Shown here: in pieces, positions 38,413-47,290 of the stretch | How positions within the stretch are numbered: the stretch's first letter is position 1 | How the letters are laid out: every line of letters starts with the position of its first letter | Source of the DNA: Candidatus Geothrix skivensis | GTDB lineage: Bacteria > Acidobacteriota > Holophagae > Holophagales > Holophagaceae | Direction: 5' to 3' | Assembly (NCBI GenBank): GCA_016721195.1 | Contig: JADKIO010000006.1 | Coordinates: 248,001-312,000, forward strand | DNA length: 64,000 nucleotides | The notes under the pieces: model-generated | The model's input: the letters and a program-made list of their open reading frames with translations, nothing else | Databases searched by the model: none | Told to the model about the DNA's origin: nothing | Position numbers and translations under genes: made by a program

Positions 38413-40172
38413 GGGCGGCCCTTCAGCGTGGCCTCGGCCTGCAGGGTCTGCTCGCCGCGCAGCCACTGGACCACGGCCTTGTCCCCGGGCTTGAAGGCAC
38501 CCAGGGCGCCCATGAAGTCGTAGATGCTCTTGATGGGCTTGTCGCCGAACTGCACGAGGATATCCCCGGCCTGGAGGCCGATGGCCTCAGCCGTGGAGCC
38601 CTTGGTCACGCCATTGATGCGGAAGCCCTTGGGATTGTCGGCGTAGTCGGGGAGGGTGCCGAAGGCGATGCGCATGGGCCCGCCGTCGCCCCGCATGGGC
38701 AGCTTGGCGGTTTCGGGATCGAAGGCGGGGAGCACGTCCGCGTTGGCCAGATCGAGGGCCACGGTCCGGCCGAAGGTGGCCACGCGCACCAGGCCGGGGT
38801 AGTTGATGAGCTCCGCCGTATCCGTGGGGCGGTGGTATTCGCCATGGATGCCCGTGAAGAAGAAGAAGGTGGGGATCTTGGCCTGGGAGAAGCTCATGTG
38901 GTCGGACCCGCCCACGGCGGCACCCACATCCACGCCGACGCTGAAGTCCTTCGGGGCGAGCTTCTGGGCCGCCTCCAGCGCGGTCTTCGGGGCCCCCAGC
39001 CCACCCATCATCAGCTTGGGGGCTTTGGGATCGAGCCGCCCCACCATATCGAAGTTGAGCATGAACTTCACGGATTCGAGGGGGTGCGTCGGGTGCTGCA
39101 CCCAGTACTGGGAGCCCAGCAGGCCCTCCTCTTCACCGGCGAAGTGCAGCAGGAGAATGGACCGCCTGGGCCGTGCCTTCTTCAGGGCCCTCGCCAGCTC
39201 CACCACCATGGCCGTGCCGGAGGCGTTGTCGTCGGCGCCGGGGTGGACCAGGCCCTGGGCCTCGGTGCCGCCCATGCTGTGCCGCTCCCCCAGGCCCAGG
39301 TGGTCCATGTGCGCGCCGAGGACGATGAACTCCTTCCGGAGCACCGGATCCCGGCCCGGGATCTCGGCCACGACGTTGGGCACCTGGGCCTCCTCCCGCC
39401 GCAGCTTCAGGGTCAGGGAGAGGGCCGTCCAGGGGGCCTGGACGAAGTCCTTGCTGGCGGGCTTCCCGGTTTCCTTGATGGCCTTGAAGCGACCGGGCAG
39501 GTCCCCGCAGGCGCCCTGGAGGGCCTCCAGGGTCATGCCCAGGACGGGGATGTCCATCTTCACGGGGCCCTCGTTGCGCTGCAGGGGGCGGAGCCCGCCT
39601 TCTTCAAGCACGATCACGGCGGCCACCTTGGCACCCTCCAGTCGCTTCAGGCGGGCCAGGAGGCTGCGCTCCCCCCGGGGCAGGTGGGCGAAGGCGTCCA
39701 GGTCGGGCACGGTCCGCGCGATGACGGCCACGCGGCCCTTCAGTTCCAGGCCATCGAGGTCATCGTAGCCCCCGGGAACCTGGATGCCGTAGCCGAGGAA
39801 GGCCAGGGCCTTGGCCGAGAAATCCGCATCGCCGCTCAGTCCCAGGGCTTCGATGTCCCGGCCCCAGATCAGGGGCTGGGCGCTGTCGCCCTGGATGAGG
39901 GCAGCCTGCTGGCGCTCCCGCGCCACCTTGGCGATGAAGGGGAACCGCTGGACCTGGGTCTTGAGGCCCAGGGCCTTGAACTCGCCTTCGAGGCGCCGGG
40001 CGACCTGGTCCAGCTCGGGGTAGCCGTTGCCCCGGCCCTTCATGTCCGGCGACGCGAGGAAGGCCACGTCCTTGCGCAGGCGGGCCTCCATGGCCAGATC
40101 CGCCTTCGTGGCAGGGGGCTGGGCGGGGGCCAACAGGGCCGCGGCGAAGAGGACAGGCATCCAGAAACGCAT
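38409..40172 (-). CDS. M28-family aminopeptidase with PA and PDZ domains, secreted
   Basis: A 587-residue exported zinc peptidase. Order of parts: signal peptide (FWMPVLFAAALLAPAQ), M28 N-terminal strand-helix region, a PA insert (about 130-230, LKGRVAVIARTV), then the catalytic domain with zinc ligands in GAHMDHLG, GADDNASGTAM, AGEEEGLLGS, NFDMVGR and GGSDHMSF. A PDZ domain ends the protein (INGVTKGSTAEAIGLQAGDILVQFG). It probably trims peptides in the periplasm. It is the first gene of an overlapping operon with aroB and the TPR protein. GGAG precedes the ATG at 40172. Confidence 0.9.
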   Translation of the reverse strand: MRFWMPVLFAAALLAPAQPPATKADLAMEARLRKDVAFLASPDMKGRGNGYPELDQVARRLEGEFKALGLKTQVQRFPFIAKVARERQQAALIQGDSAQPLIWGRDIEALGLSGDADFSAKALAFLGYGIQVPGGYDDLDGLELKGRVAVIARTVPDLDAFAHLPRGERSLLARLKRLEGAKVAAVIVLEEGGLRPLQRNEGPVKMDIPVLGMTLEALQGACGDLPGRFKAIKETGKPASKDFVQAPWTALSLTLKLRREEAQVPNVVAEIPGRDPVLRKEFIVLGAHMDHLGLGERHSMGGTEAQGLVHPGADDNASGTAMVVELARALKKARPRRSILLLHFAGEEEGLLGSQYWVQHPTHPLESVKFMLNFDMVGRLDPKAPKLMMGGLGAPKTALEAAQKLAPKDFSVGVDVGAAVGGSDHMSFSQAKIPTFFFFTGIHGEYHRPTDTAELINYPGLVRVATFGRTVALDLANADVLPAFDPETAKLPMRGDGGPMRIAFGTLPDYADNPKGFRINGVTKGSTAEAIGLQAGDILVQFGDKPIKSIYDFMGALGAFKPGDKAVVQWLRGEQTLQAEATLKGRP

Positions 40173-40238
40173 GGGGACTCCGGTAGCTTCCCAGTTTACA
40201 TGAGGGCGCCGCGGCACTGGCTTGGCCCGGGGCGAGCT

Positions 40239-40511
40239 AGGAGCCTGTCCAAGTAATTGGAATGCCCCGCGCGAGTGGCGCCGCGCGAGCCAGGCAAGGA
40301 AGGCGAGGTGAGCGTAGCGGGTACTACGCGATCCGAGCCTGACGCCGCATGGCGACGCGCGCCGCCACTCGCCCTTCGGGATGGGGCCAGGCGGGCGCCC
40401 CGCGGCGTCAGGGCCCTTGAACGATGCCACCACATCGCCCTGCGGGCCCTTCCTGGCGGTGCATCCCGCCTGGTCCCATCGCGGGGCGCTCGAATACTTG
40501 GACAGGCTCCT
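40239..40511. mobile_element. MITE-like element with inverted terminal repeats
   Basis: AGGAGCCTGTCCAAGTA begins at 40239 and its exact reverse complement ends at 40511; similarity extends imperfectly to about 33 bp (GCCCCGCG in both arms). The 273-bp interior is very GC-rich and self-complementary: CGAGTGGCG (40272-40280) pairs with 40363-40371, GCGTAG with CTACGC nearby, and CTGACGCCGC (40339-40348) with 40402-40411. No open frame of note or transposase is inside, so it would be non-autonomous. No certain target-site duplication was found. Confidence 0.7.
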
Positions 40512-40529
40512 GGCACGGGATTCTCCAGC

Positions 40530-40660
40530 AAGTGTGCTGGCCCAGGCTCACCCGGGTCTGGGTGGGCCAGCACACTTCCATAGGGGCATGGCCCCTCTGG
40601 CGACAGGGCACGCAGACGTGCCCTGTCTGTCACCCATTGGGGGCACTGGCGTGCCCCCAA
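40530..40660. repeat. cluster of four consecutive perfect hairpins
   Basis: Four inverted repeats follow one another: a 15-bp stem 40530-40544/40563-40577; a 6-bp stem 40582-40587/40591-40596; an 11-bp stem 40602-40612/40617-40627; and a 10-bp stem 40637-40646/40651-40660. Together with the MITE they fill the 570-bp gene-free stretch between two divergent genes. The rest of that stretch (40173-40238, 40661-40742) shows only leader and promoter-like sequence. Confidence 0.75.
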
Positions 40661-40742
40661 ACCCCTGCTGCGCGTGGTGTCTGAGCATGGGAGTTGGCTC
40701 AGGTTTCCGGGGTACACCACGCGGATATGGGACAATGCCCCC

Positions 40743-42530
40743 ATGTCCGAACAGGGAACCTTCTTCCAATCCGACCAGGCGGACCAGCGCCCCATGCGCC
40801 ACGCCCTGCTCTGGCGTCTGGCGGGCTACCTGCGGCCCTACTGGGTGGGGCTGGTGGCCCTGCTCATCCTCATGGCCCTGGGGGCCACCCTGGAGGTCCT
40901 GCCCTCCGAGCTCACCCTCCGCCTCATCAACCGGTTCATGGAGCAGGGCAGCCTGCGGGGCTCTGGACCGCTCCTGGCCCTGTTCGGCGGCCTGCTCCTG
41001 GCGGGTTTCCTGGTGAGCTTTGCCCGCTACTTCATGCTGGCCAAGGTGGGCCAGAAGGCCATGCTGGACCTGCGGATCCAGCTCTTCGGCCACCTCATGG
41101 GCCGCAACACGGACTTCTTCCACCGCAACCCCGTGGGCCGACTCATGACCCGCGTCACCAGCGACGTGCAGAACCTGAACGAGATGTTCGCCTCGGGCTT
41201 CGTGGCCATCGTGGGGGATGCCCTGTCCCTGCTGGCCATCGTGATCTGGATGTTCCACACCCATGCCGGCATGGCCCTGGTGGCGGTGGGCATCCTGCCC
41301 TTCCTGCTGGTGGCCACGGAGATCTTCCGCCGCCAGGCCGGCGAGGCCTTCCGCGAGACCCAGCGGCGCTACGCCGCCATCAACGCCTTCCTCCAGGAGC
41401 AGATCTCCGGCATGGGCCTGGTGCAGGTGAACGGCCAGGAGCTGCGCAGCGGCCGGCAGTTCCAGGTCCTCAACGAGGACTACTTCCAGGCCTTCCTGCG
41501 CACCATCTTCGCCTACGCCGTGTTCTTCCCCGTGGTCGAGTTCATCACCTCCGCCACCACCGCGGCCCTGATCTTTTACGCGGGCATCAAGCTCAAGGCC
41601 GGGGCCATCACCTGGGGCCTTCTGCTGGCCTTCGTCCAGCAGTCCAACCGCTTCTTCCGGCCCATCCGCGAGCTGGCGGAGCGCTACAACGTGATGCAGA
41701 CGGCCCTGGCCTCCAGCGAGCGCATCTTCCGCCTGCTGGACAACCGCGATGAGATCCCCGAGGCCCTTGACGCCAGGCCCGCCGCCTTCGCCCAGGAGAT
41801 CCGCTTCGAGGACGTCACCTTCGCCTATGAGGCCGGAGGCCGCCAGGTGGTACGCGGCCTCAGCGGCGTCATTCCCAGGGGCCGGCGCGTGGCCGTGGTG
41901 GGCCACACCGGCGCCGGCAAAAGCACCCTCATCAACCTGCTCATGCGGTTCTACGATGTCTCCGAGGGCCGGATCACCGTCGACGGGGTGGATGTGCGGC
42001 AGCTGCAGCTCCGGGGCCTGCGCCACCTGTTCGGGCTGGTGCTGCAGGATGTGTTCGTCTTCTCCGGCACCCTGCGGGACAACATCGTGCTGGACCGGCC
42101 CCTGGACGAGGCCCGCCTGGCCTCGGTGCTGGAGCAGAGCCAGCTGAAGGATCTGGTGGGCCGGCTGCCCCTGGGCCTGGACACCCAGGTGGGGGAGCGG
42201 GGCCAGAAGCTCAGCGCCGGCGAGCGCCAGCTGCTGGCCTTCGCCCGCATGCTCTACCTGGAACCCGCCGTGCTGCTGCTGGACGAGGCCACCGCCAACA
42301 TCGATTCCGAAACCGAAGCCAAGATCCAGACCGTCATCGAGCGCGTAAGCCATCGCCTCACCACCTTCACCATTGCCCACCGGCTCTCCACCATCCGCGA
42401 GGCCGACGAGATCTGGGTGATGGATCAGGGCGCCATCGTCGAGCGCGGCACCCATGATGGCCTCATCGCCCAGGACGGCGTCTACGCCAAGCTGGTGCGG
42501 CTGCAGTTCGCGGATGGGGAGGCGGCGTGA
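40743..42530 (+). CDS. ABC transporter, fused permease and ATPase (MsbA/exporter type)
   Basis: A 595-residue half-exporter. Six transmembrane helices in residues 20-320 (type I exporter fold, with DFFHRNPVGRLMTRVTSDVQ) precede the ATPase domain. Walker A is GHTGAGKST, the signature is LSAGERQLLAFARM, Walker B is VLLLDEATANID and the switch His is in TIAHRLSTI. It is similar to lipid or drug exporters; the substrate is not known. The start ATG at 40743 fits the family N-terminus. No SD is seen; a GACAAT hexamer lies seven bases upstream. Confidence 0.92.
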   Translation: MSEQGTFFQSDQADQRPMRHALLWRLAGYLRPYWVGLVALLILMALGATLEVLPSELTLRLINRFMEQGSLRGSGPLLALFGGLLLAGFLVSFARYFMLAKVGQKAMLDLRIQLFGHLMGRNTDFFHRNPVGRLMTRVTSDVQNLNEMFASGFVAIVGDALSLLAIVIWMFHTHAGMALVAVGILPFLLVATEIFRRQAGEAFRETQRRYAAINAFLQEQISGMGLVQVNGQELRSGRQFQVLNEDYFQAFLRTIFAYAVFFPVVEFITSATTAALIFYAGIKLKAGAITWGLLLAFVQQSNRFFRPIRELAERYNVMQTALASSERIFRLLDNRDEIPEALDARPAAFAQEIRFEDVTFAYEAGGRQVVRGLSGVIPRGRRVAVVGHTGAGKSTLINLLMRFYDVSEGRITVDGVDVRQLQLRGLRHLFGLVLQDVFVFSGTLRDNIVLDRPLDEARLASVLEQSQLKDLVGRLPLGLDTQVGERGQKLSAGERQLLAFARMLYLEPAVLLLDEATANIDSETEAKIQTVIERVSHRLTTFTIAHRLSTIREADEIWVMDQGAIVERGTHDGLIAQDGVYAKLVRLQFADGEAA

Positions 42531-42558
42531 TGGGCTGTAGGCTGTAGGCTGGTCGACC

Positions 42559-43704
42559 ATGCTCCACCTCCCCGCCCTCTACCCCATCACCGATGCCACG
42601 CGCCCGGAGTCCCTGTCGGACCAAATCCGTCGCCTGGGCGAGTCGGGCTACTCGCTGGTGCAGTTCCGGGGCAAACCCCTGGATGCCAAGACCCAGTGGG
42701 AGGAGCTCCGCAAGGCCCTCCTGGCAGCCGCCGCCAACGGCGGCTGGCCCAGGATCTGCGTGAACGACCGGGCCGATCTGGCCCTGCTGGCGGCCCGGGA
42801 AGGCCTCATGCCCTGGGGCCTGCACCTGGGCCAGGCGGATCTGCCGGCCGCAGCTGCCCAGGCCCTGCCTGGCCTGGGCAGCTGCCACTTCGGTGCCTCC
42901 ACGCACGAGCCTTCCGAGTGGGGGGGAGTGTCGGCCCCCTTCGATCACGCTGGCGTGGGGCCCTACCGCCGAACGGGCACCAAAGCCGACCACGCCGCGC
43001 CCATCGGGCTGCCGGGCCTGCGGGCCGGCTGCGCGGCGCTGCGGGCCCGGGGCGTCGCACCCATCGCCATCGGGGGTCTCACCTATCTGGACGCGGCCGC
43101 TTGCTTTGAGGCCGGGGCGGAGTCCGTGGCCATGGTGGGGGAAGTCCACCGCAACGAGGATCCCGCCAACCTGGGCTGGCGGGTGCAGCGGCTGCGCTGG
43201 CGCATCCGCCCGCCCTTCCGCCGGGGCCAGGGCCTGGTGCTCCTGGGGGGCAGCGGGGCCGGGAAGTCCACCGTGGGCCGCCAGCTGGCCCTGCGGCTGG
43301 GCCTGCCCTTCCGCGACCTGGATTCGGTCATCGAAGCCCGCGAGGGCCGCCCCATAGCGGAGATCTTCGCCACCTCCGGCGAAGCGGCCTTCCGGGCCCT
43401 CGAAACGGCCCTCCTGCCGGAGCTGCTGACGAGCCCCGCGGTGGTGGCCCTGGGGGGTGGCGCCTGGGCTGCTCCCGTCAACCGGGCCGCGGCGGCAGCC
43501 GCGGACACGGTGCCGCTGTGGCTGGCGGAAGCGCCCCAGCGCGCCTGGCAGCGGGCGGGGAAGGATCCCAACCGCCCCCTGGCCCAGGATCAAACCGCCT
43601 TCCTGGCCCGCTGGGCCGCCCGCATGCCCACCTGGACCCAGGCCGAGCCCATCCACGCCTTCGGTCACACTTCCCGGGAGCTGGTCTCGGCCTTGCTAGA
43701 CTGA
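42559..43704 (+). CDS. fusion of thiamine phosphate synthase-like (ThiE/TenI) domain and shikimate kinase
   Basis: Residues 1-205 are a ThiE/TenI TIM barrel: YPITD, VQFRGKPLD, CVNDRADLALLAAREG, HLGQADLP, FGASTH, GVGPYRRTGTK and APIAIGGLTYLDAA. Residues 222-381 are a shikimate kinase (AroK): LGGSGAGKSTVGRQLA (229-244), FRDLDSVIEAREGRPIAEIF (251-270), GEAAFRALE, VVALGGGAW (295-303) and the lid arginine in KDPNRPLA. Both halves keep their main motifs, so one protein may serve vitamin B1 and chorismate synthesis. The two pathways share no intermediate. No SD precedes the ATG; it lies 29 bases after the ABC gene, next to a short repeat (GTAGGCT twice). Confidence 0.88.
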   Translation: MLHLPALYPITDATRPESLSDQIRRLGESGYSLVQFRGKPLDAKTQWEELRKALLAAAANGGWPRICVNDRADLALLAAREGLMPWGLHLGQADLPAAAAQALPGLGSCHFGASTHEPSEWGGVSAPFDHAGVGPYRRTGTKADHAAPIGLPGLRAGCAALRARGVAPIAIGGLTYLDAAACFEAGAESVAMVGEVHRNEDPANLGWRVQRLRWRIRPPFRRGQGLVLLGGSGAGKSTVGRQLALRLGLPFRDLDSVIEAREGRPIAEIFATSGEAAFRALETALLPELLTSPAVVALGGGAWAAPVNRAAAAAADTVPLWLAEAPQRAWQRAGKDPNRPLAQDQTAFLARWAARMPTWTQAEPIHAFGHTSRELVSALLD

Positions 43705-43723
43705 GGCAACCCCAAGGCCACCA

Positions 43724-44464
43724 GTGGACCTGATCCTTTCCGATCTGCATTCGAACCTGCATGCCCTCCGGGCCGTGCTGAGGTTTGCGCGCCGGCGGGC
43801 CATCCACCGCTTCGTGCTCCTGGGGGACCTCGTAGGCTATGGCGCCAACCCCAACCAGCTCCTGGACAAGGTGCGGGAACTGCGTCCCCGGTTCATCGTC
43901 CGGGGCAACCATGACAAGGTCTGCGCGGGCCTCGAACCCGACGACAGCTTCAGCCTCCCTGCCCGCCAGGCGGCGGATTGGACCCGGGAGAAGCTCCGCC
44001 AGGACAACTGGCGCTTCCTGGCGGAGCTGCCCGTGGGGCCGCTCTGGGTGGGCCAGGACTACCAGATCGCCCACGGCTCGCCCGTGGACGAGGATGCCTA
44101 CCTGCTCCACATGCGCGAGATCAGCCAGGCCTTCGATGCCTTCGAAGGCCAGCTTTGCTTCTTCGGCCACACCCACCTGCCCGGCTGCTTCGAGCTGGAT
44201 GAGGCCATCGGCCAGCTGAACTGGATCTGCCTGTCGCCGGGTGAGCCCTTCCTCCTCCAGCCCCACTGCCGGTACCTCGTGAACCCAGGCTCCGTGGGTC
44301 AGCCCAGGGATCGGGACCGCCGGGTTTCATTCATGACCTTTGACTCCAAAAGACGCTGCCTGCGCCTGCACCGCCTGGACTACGATGTGAAGGGCGCCGC
44401 CAAGGCCATTCTGGCCGCAGGGCTGCACCGCAACCTGGCAGACCGCCTCGGCCAAGGCATTTGA
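43724..44464 (+). CDS. metallophosphoesterase (YfcE/MJ0936-like)
   Basis: A 246-residue calcineurin-like phosphoesterase. Metal ligands are visible in LILSDLHSNLHAL, LLGDLVGYG, VRGNHDKV and FFGHTHLPG, with NPGSVGQPRDRD in the C-terminal half, which is typical of bacterial phosphodiesterases of this group. The substrate is unknown. The start is GTG at 43724, 19 bases after the fusion gene; its stop overlaps a possible TTG of the PilZ gene. Confidence 0.9.
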   Translation: MDLILSDLHSNLHALRAVLRFARRRAIHRFVLLGDLVGYGANPNQLLDKVRELRPRFIVRGNHDKVCAGLEPDDSFSLPARQAADWTREKLRQDNWRFLAELPVGPLWVGQDYQIAHGSPVDEDAYLLHMREISQAFDAFEGQLCFFGHTHLPGCFELDEAIGQLNWICLSPGEPFLLQPHCRYLVNPGSVGQPRDRDRRVSFMTFDSKRRCLRLHRLDYDVKGAAKAILAAGLHRNLADRLGQGI

Positions 44465-44478
44465 AAGGCAGGAAACCC

Positions 44479-45177
44479 ATGGGCCATGCCTCGCTGTTGA
44501 CCCCATCTGTCCTGGAACAATTCCTCCTCCAGGCCCGGCTCACCCGGGCGGTCGCCAGCCTCCGCCTGCAGGGCGCCGGAGCCAGGCTCCTGGGGGATCT
44601 GCGCCTTCATCAGTTCCGTGCAGGCTCGGTCCTGGAGCTGGCCGGCCTCCACGTGCGGGATTCGGTGCCTGCCGAAGGCATGGCCGTGACCCTCACCATC
44701 CTGCTGGGCGACGACGTGCTCACCCTGGAGTCCACCCTGCTCGCGCCCGCCCAGGATTCCCATGGCAATACCCTGCTGCGCCTCAGCTGGCCCCAGGAAC
44801 AGGCGCGTCTCCACCACCGGCGGGATGTCCGGGTGGCGGGCCCCGACCAGCTGCCCCTGAAGGTGCAGGTGCGCCTGGCGGGCAAGCCCTACGAAGCCAT
44901 GCTGGTGAACCTCACCGAGACCGGCGTGGGGCTGGCCCTGGTCGAGACCCTGATGATCGATCTGCACTCCATCGTGGAGATCGACGCGGTGCTTCCGGAT
45001 GGCACGGCCCTCCGCTGCCTTGCGGAAGTCCGGCACCTGACCTACATCGAAGGGCAGGAATTCCCCATGCGTCTGGGCCTCGTGCTGACGCCCAACCAGG
45101 GCACGGACCTCGAACCCATCCACCGCTTCATCCAGGCCCGGCGCACGGACCGCTCCCAGAGCCTACGCAAGAACTAG
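44479..45177 (+). CDS. PilZ-domain protein
   Basis: About 232 residues. The C-terminal half has PilZ features for cyclic di-GMP binding: HHRRDVRVAGPDQLPL (RxxxR-type region) followed by AMLVNLTETGVGLAL (the [D/N]xSxxG-type motif, here N-L-T-E-T-G). The N-terminal half is a YcgR-like or flagellar-brake-like barrel. I use the ATG at 44479 (AGGCAGGA upstream) rather than the TTG at 44461. Its stop overlaps the stop of the convergent transporter gene. Confidence 0.82.
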   Translation: MGHASLLTPSVLEQFLLQARLTRAVASLRLQGAGARLLGDLRLHQFRAGSVLELAGLHVRDSVPAEGMAVTLTILLGDDVLTLESTLLAPAQDSHGNTLLRLSWPQEQARLHHRRDVRVAGPDQLPLKVQVRLAGKPYEAMLVNLTETGVGLALVETLMIDLHSIVEIDAVLPDGTALRCLAEVRHLTYIEGQEFPMRLGLVLTPNQGTDLEPIHRFIQARRTDRSQSLRKN

Positions 45178-46664
45178 CTGCTCCCGGGACCGGCCTTCCG
45201 CAGGCTCACGGCCATGCCGCCGGCGCCCAGGAGCAGCATGATGACGGCCTGGACCATGGTCTTGTACGAGATCTCCGCCCCGCCGAAGAACGAGGAGCGC
45301 AGGAAGAGCAGCCCCGCGACCAGCAGCAGGGTGTAGATCCCCAGCATGACCTTCCGGGCCTTGGCGTTCGTGGCCGGCGTGTCCTCCGCGAAGACCCGGT
45401 CGTAGAAGACCAGGCCCACGGCCGCCACGATGTTCAGCGCCACGAAGAGGAGCCAGAAGGTCCGTGCCGCGGCCGCCGCGCCGGCCTGGCCGACGAGGGG
45501 CTTGAGCATGGAGCCGTAGAGCAGGCCCCCCAGGCTGGAGCCGATGAGGCTGCCGATGACGCCATAGAGGAAGGCGTAGCCCATGTAGACGGCCTTCTTG
45601 TCCGCCGGGGCCACCAGGCCCACGTAGCTGTAGTACTTCGGATGGGCGGTCATCTCGCCGATGGAGAAGACCGAGATGCCGAGGATGAACACCCAGACGT
45701 TGGTGGAGGCCGCCAGGCACAGGAAGCCCACGGTGCCGATGACGATGCCCGTGACCATGGTGGGCAGTGGCCGGACGTTCTTCACCAGCCGGCTGACGAT
45801 GACCTGGAGCAGGATGATGGTGCCGCCGTTGATCACCGTGACGTGCTCGGCATCGAACTTCAGGGGCACGCCGAAGGAGGCGAAGAACCGGTTCACCGGC
45901 GTGGCATCCACGAAGTCCCGGAGGTACCAAAGCACGGACCCGAAGTTCTGGAAGTAGAGGATCCAGAAACCCGAGTAGACGACGATCATCAGCATGAAGC
46001 GGGCGTCGCCCAGCACCATGGCGGCGCTGTGGGCCACTTCGCGGAGGCTCTTGGTGTTCTCGGGCCTGGGCGGATCCTTGAACAGGAAGACCGTGGGCAC
46101 CAGCATGGCGGCGCAGTAGAGGGCCGAGGCGATGAACACGTAGCGCCAGGAGAAGCCCTTGAGCACGCTCACGATGAGCGGTGCCAGGAAGGCGCCGATG
46201 TTGATCATCCAGTAGTAGATCCCGAAGCCGAAGCCCGAGTTCTCTTCCGTGGTGGTGCGGGCCAGGGTCCCGGAGATGATGGGCTTGAAGAGGCCGGCGC
46301 CCGTGGCCATCAGCAGCAGAGCCGCGAACACGGTCCCGTAGGCCGTGACGTTGCCGGCGATGAAGTAGCCCGCCGACAGGATGGAGAAGGCGAACAGGAG
46401 CATGCGCCGGTAACCGTACCGGTCCGCCAGGGCACCGCCGGCGATGGGGACCACGTAGGTGATCGCGTAGATGAGGCTCTGCAGGAAGCCCACAGACTGC
46501 TCGGTGAAGCCCAGCCCGCCCTTGACCACGCTATTGGTGAGATAGACGGCGAGCACCGAGTTCAGGCCGTAGTAGGCGGCCCGCTCGAAGAGCTCCATGA
46601 CGTTGGCCAGCCAGAAGACGGGCGGGAAGGTGCGCAGGATTCCGGCAGGACGCTGAGTAGGCAT
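45174..46664 (-). CDS. POT/PTR-family proton-dependent oligopeptide transporter
   Basis: A 496-residue permease with about 14 hydrophobic helices. The family signature is present at the N-terminus as MELFERAAYYGL (ExxERxxYYG), and the second signature region as FGFGIYYWMINIGAFLAP. It would import di- and tripeptides with protons, which fits the many secreted peptidases in the window. A TATAAT lies exactly six bases before the ATG at 46664 and no SD is seen. It ends in a four-base tail-to-tail overlap with the PilZ gene. Confidence 0.9.
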   Translation of the reverse strand: MPTQRPAGILRTFPPVFWLANVMELFERAAYYGLNSVLAVYLTNSVVKGGLGFTEQSVGFLQSLIYAITYVVPIAGGALADRYGYRRMLLFAFSILSAGYFIAGNVTAYGTVFAALLLMATGAGLFKPIISGTLARTTTEENSGFGFGIYYWMINIGAFLAPLIVSVLKGFSWRYVFIASALYCAAMLVPTVFLFKDPPRPENTKSLREVAHSAAMVLGDARFMLMIVVYSGFWILYFQNFGSVLWYLRDFVDATPVNRFFASFGVPLKFDAEHVTVINGGTIILLQVIVSRLVKNVRPLPTMVTGIVIGTVGFLCLAASTNVWVFILGISVFSIGEMTAHPKYYSYVGLVAPADKKAVYMGYAFLYGVIGSLIGSSLGGLLYGSMLKPLVGQAGAAAAARTFWLLFVALNIVAAVGLVFYDRVFAEDTPATNAKARKVMLGIYTLLLVAGLLFLRSSFFGGAEISYKTMVQAVIMLLLGAGGMAVSLRKAGPGSS

Positions 46665-46670
46665 CCGGGG

Positions 46671-46676
46671 ATTATA
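46671..46676 (-). promoter_or_regulatory. consensus -10 box of the POT transporter gene, leaderless arrangement
   Basis: A perfect TATAAT on the minus strand ends six bases before the ATG at 46664. No convincing -35 box lies 16-18 bases upstream, so an activator or extended element may be needed. Confidence 0.45.
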
Positions 46677-46748
46677 CGGGACGCGGGGCTCCCGTATCGC
46701 CGAGAGGTGATCGGCGTCCCCCGGGTCGCCCCCGAAAAGGGGCAGATC

Positions 46749-47033
46749 CTAGCCGCCCCCCCGCTGGAAGGCCCGGTGGAACCGGGCCAGGAAGGCCTTG
46801 GCTTCTTCCTGGGAGTAGCCCTCCAGGGTGATTTCGACCTGATGCCTGGGCAGCACCACCCGGCCCAGCCGCCGGTCCTCCAGGGGTCGGAGGTGGATGG
46901 TCCAGGTCCTGATCCCATCCGAGCCCCAGGCCGCCCCGTCCTCCCGCAGCCCGTGGGCGCCCACGGCCGCCGGGAGCAGGCGGAAGAATTCCTCCCGGCT
47001 CAGGCTCATGTCCAGGTTGAACCGGGCGGACAC
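46749..47033 (-). CDS. small conserved-looking protein of the AOR operon, function unknown
   Basis: A 94-residue protein starting at GTG 47033, two bases after the stop of the MoaD-like gene. It is soluble and helix-rich at both ends (LSREEFFRLLPAAVGAH, SQEEAKAFLARFHRAF) with a central strand pair containing WTIHLRPLE. I recognise no domain. Its position as the last gene of the operon suggests a role in cofactor insertion or maturation of the oxidoreductase, but that is only context. Confidence 0.7.
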   Translation of the reverse strand: MSARFNLDMSLSREEFFRLLPAAVGAHGLREDGAAWGSDGIRTWTIHLRPLEDRRLGRVVLPRHQVEITLEGYSQEEAKAFLARFHRAFQRGGG

Positions 47034-47035
47034 CC

Positions 47036-47290
47036 CTACCCGCCCGCCACGGGGGGCCAGATGGCGAGCACCTCCCCGTCGGAAAGCACCCGCGTGGCGC
47101 GCTCCCCCTGGGCCACCCAGACCCCATCCACCAGCACGATGGCGCACTGGCCCGGGGGGATACCCTGGCCCTGGATCACCTCCAGGACCGTGACGCCGGG
47201 GGCCAGCTCCAGTTCGACGCGGTGGGTGGACCTCACCTGGGCCGGTAGGTGGACGGCGAGCGACGCGAACAGCTTGAGCGAAATCTTCAC
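47036..47290 (-). CDS. MoaD/ThiS-family sulfur-carrier-like protein
   Basis: An 84-residue ubiquitin-fold protein. The hallmark C-terminus is present as VLAIWPPVAGG, ending in the Gly-Gly that is activated to thiocarboxylate in MoaD and ThiS. Next to an AOR gene it most likely supplies dithiolene sulfur for molybdopterin/tungstopterin, as MoaD-like proteins in other AOR operons are thought to do. The start is GTG at 47290 with AGGAGG upstream. The ribosome-binding site lies inside a 74-bp tandem duplication. Confidence 0.88.
   Translation of the reverse strand: MKISLKLFASLAVHLPAQVRSTHRVELELAPGVTVLEVIQGQGIPPGQCAIVLVDGVWVAQGERATRVLSDGEVLAIWPPVAGG

Noticed and set aside
40257..40611. Small open frames inside the MITE-like element
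   Set aside because: They are GC-driven, overlap the inverted repeats, lack SD sequences and are not similar to any transposase motif.
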